64,000 bases of DNA, from assembly GCA_016707005.1 (NCBI GenBank), contig JADJIQ010000001.1, positions 556,001 through 620,000 on the forward strand. Direction: 5' to 3'. A model generated the notes under the pieces. That model had not been told where the DNA came from. It did not search any database and saw only the letters and a list, made by a program, of their open reading frames with translations. This DNA comes from Ignavibacteria bacterium. GTDB taxonomy: Bacteria; Bacteroidota; Ignavibacteria; Kapaibacteriales; Kapaibacteriaceae. A program made the translations under genes and the position numbers. Positions 44,539 through 50,287 of this stretch are shown piece by piece. Each line of letters opens with the position of its first letter. The stretch's first letter is position 1.

Positions 44539-45477
44539 CTACAACACAAACCACAGCGAGAGCGAGGCTTGAAGGCTTCGTAAAACTCCCTCAGTCGCAG
44601 TGTAGGTGGTCAGCCCAGTGCTATACTGGCTGGTGTCATCCAGTCCGGTAGTCTGCTCGGTAAACGGGGTGAACATCCATTGATAGCCTAATCTCGGTAC
44701 CAGATCGAGCCAAGGGGCGAGGGGGATCATGTATCCGACCCCGGCATCGATGCCGAACCGAACATCCGGATCGGCCGGACCTGTGCTGCTTTCTATTCTG
44801 GTGGTGCTTAGTTCGGTGCCGTTGGAGAATCGACAGTCTTCACCGTCATCCATGATCTCCGTGAGGGTAGTGGTAGTGTTACCTAGAGCAAACTGAACAA
44901 CCGGTCCGCACTGGATAAAGAGTCGGGCAACGGGGCTCCATCGCACTAGGGGAGAGATGGTGAAGTACGTCAGTGTTGTTTCATATTCCGAAGAAAGAGC
45001 AGCGAACGTATAGCCGATCGCATATCCCGATAGCGGGTCATAGATCGGACAATCCTCGATCACATCTTCCTTTCGTGCCGTAAAGCTCTTCACATCATAC
45101 AGCACGCGAACTCCAACCGCAACTGAACGTGCTACATCCAGTTCAACGTAGAGTCCAGCAAGGGGCGATATACCACTGCCACCCTCATACACCATGTATG
45201 GCGACGTTGCGAGTATACCCGTTACATCCCTCGAAGCAGTGTTGAGGTTCATGCCACCTTCCACTCCAACACGAAGGAACGGTCGCCTCACAGGTCTCCG
45301 TTCTCGCGCAGCAACCGTATCACCGTCAGGCGGAACCTTATCCTTCGGCTGCCTCTTTGCTGCCGGACGAAGAATGTCTTCTTGAGCAAACACGGGCGAA
45401 GCCAGAGATACAAGAGATACGAGAGATACGAGAGATACAAGAGATACTAGAGATACTAGAGATACTCTACCTTTCAT
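44539..45477 (-). CDS. Outer-membrane beta-barrel protein (paralogue B) with repeat-built signal peptide
   Basis: 312 residues. After MKGR come seven exact Val-Ser-Leu triplets encoded by a 9-bp tandem repeat, then ASPVFAQEDILRP; the repeat therefore forms the hydrophobic core of the signal peptide. The rest is collinear with paralogue A (SRDVTG, GSGISPLAGLYVELDVARSVAVGVRVLYDVKS, final LQASLSLWFVL). The start codon lies between two inverted arrays that can pair in the mRNA, and a GGAG nine bases upstream is inside the 5' arm, so translation may depend on that structure. Confidence 0.78.
   Translation of the reverse strand: MKGRVSLVSLVSLVSLVSLVSLVSLASPVFAQEDILRPAAKRQPKDKVPPDGDTVAARERRPVRRPFLRVGVEGGMNLNTASRDVTGILATSPYMVYEGGSGISPLAGLYVELDVARSVAVGVRVLYDVKSFTARKEDVIEDCPIYDPLSGYAIGYTFAALSSEYETTLTYFTISPLVRWSPVARLFIQCGPVVQFALGNTTTTLTEIMDDGEDCRFSNGTELSTTRIESSTGPADPDVRFGIDAGVGYMIPLAPWLDLVPRLGYQWMFTPFTEQTTGLDDTSQYSTGLTTYTATEGVLRSLQASLSLWFVL
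45405..45465 (-). repeat. 9-bp tandem array inside signal peptide coding region (7 copies)
   Basis: Coding-strand unit GTATCTCTN, seven copies, in frame, each giving Val-Ser-Leu. The reverse complement of its core (GAGATAC) is the unit of the array on the other side of the start codon. Confidence 0.9.
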
Positions 45478-45482
45478 GGTAT

Positions 45483-45542
45483 GTATCTCCGTATCTCGTG
45501 TATCTCGTGTATCTCGTGTATCTCATGTATCTCATGTATCTC
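45483..45542 (-). repeat. 9-bp tandem array upstream of start codon (7 copies, inverted to the coding array)
   Basis: Seven copies of GAGATACAC/GAGATACAT (one 8-bp) in mRNA sense fill the gap between the aldehyde dehydrogenase stop (45551-45553) and the barrel start (45475-45477). Together with 45405-45465 they form an inverted repeat with arms of about 60 bases and a 17-base centre holding the ATG. Confidence 0.9.
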
Positions 45543-45550
45543 CGTGATTA

Positions 45551-47023
45551 TCAGTAATTATCGATCTGCGCACGTTGCAGCTTTCCGCTGAAATCAACGT
45601 AGACCGTCTTCCATTCCGTGAAGATGTCGAACACTGTCCAGCCCCCTTCGCGATGTCCATTGCCTGTACCCTTGATACCACCGAATGGCATATGGGCTTC
45701 TGCGCCGATGGTTGGGGCATTGATGTAGGTGATACCGGCTTCGATATCGCGGATGGCGGTGAATGCAGCATTTACGTCACGGGTGTAGATGCTGGAAGAG
45801 AGACCATACGCAGAATCGTTGGCGAGTTCGAGGGCGTGCTCGAACGACGTGGCTTTCGCGACGCTGAGGACCGGGCCAAAGATCTCTTCTTGGAAGATGC
45901 GATCTGTGCGTTCAACATCGGTGAAGATCGTTGGTTTCACAAAGAAGCCGTTTGCCTTTGTTCCGTCAACATCACGTTCGCCGCCAAGCACACATGTGGC
46001 TTCGCCCTTACCGATCTCGATGTAGGAGAGGATCTTGTCGAGCTGACGTTGGTTGATCACCGGTCCTACCTGTGCATCGGCATTCGTGAGTCCATTACCG
46101 AGGATCAGGGCTGACGCTTGTTTCACTAACTCTGCGATGAACGTGTCGTGGATGGCCTCGTGCAGGATCAATCGCGATGTGGCTGTGCAGCGTTGTCCGG
46201 TGGTACCAAACGCGCCCCACAGCACACCATGCAGAGCCAGATCCATATCGGCATCCGGCATCACGATCTGTGCATTCTTGCCGCCCATTTCGAGCGAGAC
46301 CTTCTTATTGAGAGCACCGCAACGAGCAGCGATAGCATTGCCAGTAGTGGTAGAGCCCGTAAAGCCAACTACGCGGACATCCGGATGTTCAACGATAGCA
46401 GAGCCTGCTTCACCATTCCCGTGGATCACATTAAACACACCGGCGGGGAGTCCGGCTTCTTCCAAGATCTCTGCAAAGATGTTCGCACTATGCGGAGAAT
46501 CATCGCTCGGTTTGAAGACAACAGTATTTCCGCATGCAAGAGCAGGTATGATCTTCCACGATGGAACAGCGATAGGGAAGTTCCATGCCGTGATGATCCC
46601 ACACACACCGATCGGCATCCGGAAGGACATGTTCATCTTGTTATTCATTTCGGAGGGGGCGTTATAGCCAAACAACCTCCGCGTTTCCGTTGCAGAGTAG
46701 TAACACGTGTCGATCGCTTCCTGGATGTCGCCCTTCGTTTCAGCGAGCGTCTTACCCATCTCCCGCGTCATGATCGCCGCAAGCTCATCCTTACGGCGCG
46801 TGAAGATGTCGCCCGCAACGCGCAGGATATCTCCACGCTTCGGCGCCGGCAACAATCTCCACTGCTTATAGGCAGCAGAAGCAGCATCAACGGCAGCTGC
46901 AACATCATCAGCTGATGAAAGCGGAAACGCACCGATCACATCCGTGGCGTCGGCCGGATTGAGGTTGTTGAACGTGCGTCCGGTTGAGGATGGAAGCCAT
47001 TGGCCAGCGATGTAGTTCTTCAT
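45551..47023 (-). CDS. NAD(P)-dependent aldehyde dehydrogenase
   Basis: 490 residues. Oxidises an aldehyde to its acid. Catalytic residues are in place: Asn148 (TAWNFP), Glu245 (SLEMGGKNA), Cys279 (GQRCTATSRL), with the NAD-binding GFTGSTTTGNAIA and PEEIFGPVL-like EEIFGPVLSV. The late block APTIGAEAHMPFGGIKGTGNGHREGG resembles semialdehyde-oxidising members (alpha-ketoglutaric semialdehyde or related), but the substrate cannot be fixed. ATG 47023 lies directly against a GTTACGGG array. Confidence 0.92.
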   Translation of the reverse strand: MKNYIAGQWLPSSTGRTFNNLNPADATDVIGAFPLSSADDVAAAVDAASAAYKQWRLLPAPKRGDILRVAGDIFTRRKDELAAIMTREMGKTLAETKGDIQEAIDTCYYSATETRRLFGYNAPSEMNNKMNMSFRMPIGVCGIITAWNFPIAVPSWKIIPALACGNTVVFKPSDDSPHSANIFAEILEEAGLPAGVFNVIHGNGEAGSAIVEHPDVRVVGFTGSTTTGNAIAARCGALNKKVSLEMGGKNAQIVMPDADMDLALHGVLWGAFGTTGQRCTATSRLILHEAIHDTFIAELVKQASALILGNGLTNADAQVGPVINQRQLDKILSYIEIGKGEATCVLGGERDVDGTKANGFFVKPTIFTDVERTDRIFQEEIFGPVLSVAKATSFEHALELANDSAYGLSSSIYTRDVNAAFTAIRDIEAGITYINAPTIGAEAHMPFGGIKGTGNGHREGGWTVFDIFTEWKTVYVDFSGKLQRAQIDNY

Positions 47024-47024
47024 A

Positions 47025-47110
47025 GTTACGGGGTTACGAGGTTACGGGGTTACAGAGTGACTTTATGACGTTATGACGGTATGACTCTTATGACGCTATG
47101 ACGTTATGAC
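47025..47110. repeat. Compound 8-9-bp tandem arrays upstream of aldehyde dehydrogenase
   Basis: About four copies of GTTACGGG (the complement of the GTAACCCC unit found after hicB) followed by about five TTATGACG units, the same unit as at 47704-47866. Lies between the divergent aldehyde dehydrogenase and DUF4160 genes. Confidence 0.85.
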
Positions 47111-47163
47111 ACTGTCACATTCATGACGTTGTGGAGTCACGTTTGGGGGTTGTGGAGGCACAA

Positions 47164-47192
47164 AGATCGTGAAAAGGAAACTCACACGATCT
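47164..47192. promoter_or_regulatory. Inverted repeat upstream of DUF4160/DUF2442 (candidate autoregulatory operator)
   Basis: AGATCGTG (47164-47171) and its exact complement CACGATCT (47185-47192) with 13 bases between, ending 10 bases before the DUF4160 ATG. Toxin-antitoxin operons commonly have such a site bound by their own antitoxin. It could also be an RNA hairpin in the leader. Confidence 0.4.
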
Positions 47193-47202
47193 AGGAACGA
47201 CT

Positions 47203-47448
47203 ATGCCTACCATTTCAGTATTTTTCGGAATCGTGATAACGATGTTTTGGGAAGACCATAACGTGCCGCATATTCATGCGTTCTATGGAGAATACTCGGC
47301 GTCGATCACGATAGAGTCGGCTGAGATATACGCTGGTGCGTTACCACCTCGAGTGACGAATTTAGTCAAGGAATGGATAGAGCTCCATCGAGAGGAATTG
47401 AGGGAGAATTGGGATCTATTACGTAAGGTCATACAATGTATATCGTAG
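47203..47448 (+). CDS. DUF4160 protein, toxin-antitoxin-like
   Basis: 81 residues. MPTISVFFGIVITMFWEDHNVPHIHAFYGEYSASITIES carries the DUF4160 hallmark (F-W-D-H..PHxH..Y-x-G/E). The following 'GALPPRVTNLVKEWIELHREELRENWDLL' is the family's C-terminal helix. It overlaps the DUF2442 gene by 13 bases; DUF4160-DUF2442 pairs recur widely in bacteria in a toxin-antitoxin-like arrangement, though the activity is not established to my knowledge. Flanked on both sides by tandem-repeat arrays. Confidence 0.82.
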   Translation: MPTISVFFGIVITMFWEDHNVPHIHAFYGEYSASITIESAEIYAGALPPRVTNLVKEWIELHREELRENWDLLRKVIQCIS

Positions 47449-47708
47449 AACCATGGATCGTAACTGTTGTCAGACCGCTCATGGGCAGAACATTGGAAGT
47501 AGAGTTCCGGGACGGCACAACGGGATCTATCGATCTGCATGAGCTGATCTACAGCAGCGATGCCGGAGTCTTTGAAGCGTTGCGTGATGATGACGAGTTC
47601 GCTCGGGTCTATATCGAGCACGGGGCCGTTACCTGGCCATGTGGAGTTGATCTAGCGCCGGACGGGATGTGGGCGGAGATCACGGGGAAAGACCCGTTTG
47701 AAGTATGA
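47436..47708 (+). CDS. DUF2442 protein, partner of DUF4160
   Basis: 90 residues. The family pattern is clear: VVRPLMGRTLEVEFRDGTTGSIDLHELI, then FEALRDDDEFARVYIEHGAVTWPCGVDLAPDGMW. Probably the antitoxin or DNA-binding partner of the overlapping DUF4160 gene. Its TGA (47706-47708) is the first TATGAC element of a long repeat array. Confidence 0.85.
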   Translation: MYIVEPWIVTVVRPLMGRTLEVEFRDGTTGSIDLHELIYSSDAGVFEALRDDDEFARVYIEHGAVTWPCGVDLAPDGMWAEITGKDPFEV

Positions 47709-47866
47709 CATCAATACATTATGACGTTATGACATTATGACGTTATGACGTCATAACCGTCATAACAGTCATATCGTCATACCGTCATACCGTCATAACC
47801 GTCATACCGTCATACCGTCATAACAGTCATAACCGTCATACCGTCATAACGTCATAAAGGTCATAA
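47704..47866. repeat. Inverted pair of TATGACG arrays joining two convergent stop codons
   Basis: Left half: TATGACGT-type units in + orientation beginning with the DUF2442 stop. Right half: about a dozen CGTCATAAC/CGTCATAC units, i.e. the same unit inverted, ending with the def stop (47861-47863). The orientation switches at GACGTC near 47748. The two halves can pair as a long hairpin, and no other sequence separates the genes. Confidence 0.9.
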
Positions 47867-48406
47867 CCGAAAGATCTCATACTCCGGCTCTATATCGCCC
47901 CTTGCAATACGTTTGAGTTTGCCTTGGGCAAGGGTACGTCTGATGGGGGAGAGGCGTTCGTAGAAGTAGATGCCGTTGAGGTGATCGATCTCGTGTTGCA
48001 TCACACGTGCGAGGAGTCCACCAACCTCCAAACGTTGTTCCTTCATGTGCCGGTCGAGAAAGCGGACCTGAATCTCGCTTGGACGGATCACAACATCGCG
48101 TAGGTCGGGGAGACTGAGGCACCCTTCTTCGAACTCTTCTTCGTTGTCGGAAAAGGCTTCAACAACGGGGTTGATCAGAACGAGTGGACCGTCTGTTTCA
48201 TCTTCCTCTTCCGCATCGGAGATATCGATCACGGTAAGGGAGAGCCCCTTACCAACTTGATTTGCTGCCAGACCGATGCCGTTGGCATTGTACATCGTGG
48301 CGAACATATCGTCGATCAGCGAATTGAGTTCATCGGAGAGATCGGGGATCTCGATGGTTCGTTGCTTCAGGACGGGATGGTTATATGTGTAGACGGGAAG
48401 GATCAT
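47861..48406 (-). CDS. def: Peptide deformylase
   Basis: 181 residues. Removes the formyl group from nascent N-terminal methionine. All three motifs are present: GIGLAANQV (43-51), EEGCLSLP with metal ligand Cys96, and QHEIDHLNG with His138, Glu139 and His142. An acidic insert (DAEEEDETDG) lies between motifs 1 and 2. The start overlaps the HAD phosphatase stop by ATGA, and its stop codon is part of the repeat array. Confidence 0.97.
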   Translation of the reverse strand: MILPVYTYNHPVLKQRTIEIPDLSDELNSLIDDMFATMYNANGIGLAANQVGKGLSLTVIDISDAEEEDETDGPLVLINPVVEAFSDNEEEFEEGCLSLPDLRDVVIRPSEIQVRFLDRHMKEQRLEVGGLLARVMQHEIDHLNGIYFYERLSPIRRTLAQGKLKRIARGDIEPEYEIFRL

Positions 48407-49074
48407 GCAACGATGTCGAGGAGCTGTTTGATATCCTCCAGGACATAGTCCACATCCTTGAGGTCTTGGTTTCCAAAGGAGTCGCCGTACTGTGCGAACG
48501 CGGTCTTCATCCCTGCATTACGTGCACCGAGCATATCACGTTCTGCCCAATCGCCAACCATGATGGCATTTTCCGGGGCTACATCCAATCTGCTCAGGAC
48601 GGTTTTGAATGGTAGGGGGCTTGGTTTGCGCTCGCCGGTATCGTCAAAGGTCACAACCACATCAAAGAAGTGATGGTAGTTGATGAAGCACAACCGCAAC
48701 CATGCTTCGCGCGTTGGGGCATCACTGAGGATGCCGAGCTTGATCCCACGGCGGTTGAGTTGCATCAGCGTTGCCGTTACATGCGGATACGGCTTGAGGG
48801 CTGCCTCACGTGCTCTGCGATAGGCGATGATGCCCGCAGAGATGATGCGAGGATCAACGTGACCCAGCACGTCCATGAGGAGTCGGTCAAACACCTGTTG
48901 GTATTCAATCCCCAACTCCTTGTAAATGCTGTCGATATGCTCCTTCACCTGATCATACGTCAGGTTCAGACCGGCATCCATCATAGCGCCGATGGCAGCA
49001 TCCACAGCCTGACGCTTCATGGCCATGAAGTCCACAAGCGTGTTGTCGAGGTCGAATACAACGGCTTTGATCAT
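48403..49074 (-). CDS. HAD-superfamily hydrolase
   Basis: 223 residues from ATG 49074 (a longer frame to 49113 lacks similarity at its start). Motif I is VVFDLDNTLVDF with nucleophile Asp; motif II GILSDAPT; motif III Lys in GERKPSPLPF; motif IV ENAIMVGDWAERDMLGARNAGMK. The cap is helical (about 15-90), so a small-molecule phosphatase of the phosphoglycolate-phosphatase/YjjG type is likely. Substrate unknown. Forms an operon with def. Confidence 0.88.
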   Translation of the reverse strand: MIKAVVFDLDNTLVDFMAMKRQAVDAAIGAMMDAGLNLTYDQVKEHIDSIYKELGIEYQQVFDRLLMDVLGHVDPRIISAGIIAYRRAREAALKPYPHVTATLMQLNRRGIKLGILSDAPTREAWLRLCFINYHHFFDVVVTFDDTGERKPSPLPFKTVLSRLDVAPENAIMVGDWAERDMLGARNAGMKTAFAQYGDSFGNQDLKDVDYVLEDIKQLLDIVA

Positions 49075-49140
49075 CGCGCAAGATACGTACACGTCACGTT
49101 TCGACCCTCCCAATGCACTCTATACTAGTTCAAAGAAGCA

Positions 49141-49172
49141 TTTGTGAACAGGTAAAGAAAGTATTACCTTTG
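49141..49172 (+). promoter_or_regulatory. Bacteroidota-type promoter of hicAB
   Basis: TTTG (49141-49144), 20 bases, then TACCTTTG (49165-49172), an exact match to TAnnTTTG. The HicA ATG follows 10 bases later, leaving a leader of only a few bases. Confidence 0.6.
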
Positions 49173-49182
49173 TGAGTCGGAC

Positions 49183-49383
49183 ATGTCCTTTAATGATGTC
49201 TTGAGAATTCTTCTTCGTGATGGATGGTATGAGGTGCGACACACGGGGGGACACATGATGCTACGACATCCGACCAAGAACGGACAGATCGTCCTTCCCC
49301 GACATGGAAAGCGCGAGATAGGCAAAGGTCTCTTACTACGTATTCTAAAAGATGCCAACATTGTGACAACGGGTGACGCATGA
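49183..49383 (+). CDS. hicA: HicA-type mRNA interferase toxin
   Basis: 66 residues, a double-stranded-RNA-binding-like fold. GWYEVRHTGGHMMLRHPTKNGQIVLPRHGKREIGKGLLLRILKDANI matches HicA, with His in TGGHMML as the catalytic residue (family G-S-H, here G-G-H). It would cleave mRNA when free. Overlaps hicB by 4 bases (ATGA), toxin first, as in typical hicAB operons. Confidence 0.92.
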   Translation: MSFNDVLRILLRDGWYEVRHTGGHMMLRHPTKNGQIVLPRHGKREIGKGLLLRILKDANIVTTGDA

Positions 49384-49760
49384 AACCGTACACGTTCATA
49401 GTCGAGAGAACAAACACCGGATACTCCGGGTTTTGCGAGGAGTATGCTGTCTATACGGCTGCAGATGATGTTTCATCCCTACGCAAGACTGCGGTTGAGG
49501 CACTCGAGTTGTATTTCAGCGAAGAGTCTCGTGTGATCAAACCACAACAGATCGCACTTCAACTGGAATTGACGCAGTTGTTCGCTTTTTACAACGTGAT
49601 CAATTCAAGCGCTTTTGCCCGTCGTATAGGAATGAATGAAAGCTTGTTGGCACAATATGTTCTTGGTCTCAAACGCCCTAGTGAAAAACAAACACGCAGA
49701 ATCGTTCAGGGACTGCGCGATCTCGGAGCCGAACTCTTAAAGCTTGACGTAACCCCGTAA
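49380..49760 (+). CDS. hicB: HicB-type antitoxin with C-terminal helix-turn-helix
   Basis: 126 residues. N-terminal degenerate RNase-H-like HicB domain (YTFIVERTNTGYSGFCEEYAVYTAADDVSSLRKTAVEALELYF) and a C-terminal HTH (FARRIGMNESLLAQYVLGLKRPSEKQTRRIVQGLRDLG) that probably binds the operon promoter. The last three residues (Val-Thr-Pro) and the TAA stop are the first unit of a GTAACCCC tandem array, so the true older C-terminus may have been altered by the repeat. Confidence 0.92.
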   Translation: MKPYTFIVERTNTGYSGFCEEYAVYTAADDVSSLRKTAVEALELYFSEESRVIKPQQIALQLELTQLFAFYNVINSSAFARRIGMNESLLAQYVLGLKRPSEKQTRRIVQGLRDLGAELLKLDVTP

Positions 49761-49820
49761 CCCCGTAACCCTGTAACCCTGTAACCCCGTAACCCTGTAA
49801 CCCCGTAACCCCGTAACTGC
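49749..49820 (+). repeat. 8-bp tandem array GTAACCCC/T beginning inside hicB
   Basis: Eight contiguous units (49749-49812) alternating GTAACCCC and GTAACCCT, plus a degenerate ninth. The first unit encodes the last residues and stop of HicB. An 8-bp unit with TAA puts stops in all three frames. Ends 12 bases before the yqeY-like ATG. Confidence 0.92.
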
Positions 49821-49832
49821 GTAGTTTTGAAC

Positions 49833-50285
49833 ATGACTCTTACAGAAAACATCGTTGAGCAGATCAAGTCTGCCATGAAATCGGGTGACAAGGTTCGCCT
49901 GGAAACATTGCGCTCGTTGAGGGCGGGGATCCTTGAGTTTGAGAAGAGCGGCATTGGTCGCGAGATGACGTCGGACGATGAGTTCAAGATCTTGAATTCT
50001 GCCGCCAAGAAGCGGAAGGATTCAATTGAACAGTTCGACGCAGCCGGCTATACGGACCGTGCCAACACGGAGCGTACGGAACTGGCGATCATCATGGAGT
50101 TCCTGCCGGCGCAGATGTCGGAGGATGATGTGCGTGCCGCTGTGAAGGAGTTGGCAGCATCGATCGGTGCAACACAACAGAGCGACTTCGGTAAACTCAT
50201 GGGTGCAGCAACAAAGGCACTGAAGGGGAAGGCCGATGGGTCATTGATCCAATCAGTGGCTAAACAGCTCTTGAGCGGCTCCTGA
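49833..50285 (+). CDS. GatB/YqeY domain protein
   Basis: 150 residues from ATG 49833. Whole length matches YqeY: MTLTENIVEQIKSAMKSGDKVRLETLRSLRAGI at the start, KKRKDSIEQFDAAGYTDRANTERTELAIIMEFLPAQMSEDDV in the middle and GKLMGAATKALKGKADGSLIQSVAKQLL at the end. The tail domain of GatB binds tRNA; the free-standing protein's role is unclear. Two bases separate it from mutS2. Confidence 0.93.
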   Translation: MTLTENIVEQIKSAMKSGDKVRLETLRSLRAGILEFEKSGIGREMTSDDEFKILNSAAKKRKDSIEQFDAAGYTDRANTERTELAIIMEFLPAQMSEDDVRAAVKELAASIGATQQSDFGKLMGAATKALKGKADGSLIQSVAKQLLSGS

Positions 50286-50287
50286 CG

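Noticed and set aside
47704..47866. CRISPR array
   Set aside because: Units are 8-9 bases and contiguous; there are no spacers, and no cas genes are in the window. The same applies to the 26-bp array at 55985.
49749..49820. Telomere-like or origin iteron array
   Set aside because: GTAACCCC resembles telomeric sequence superficially, but it is a short array between two genes, one of many with different units, and has no dnaA or rep gene nearby.
49822..49829. TAGTTTTG as a promoter for the yqeY-mutS2 pair
   Set aside because: Matches TAnnTTTG, but there is no -33 box (repeat DNA instead), and the predicted start would fall after the ATG.
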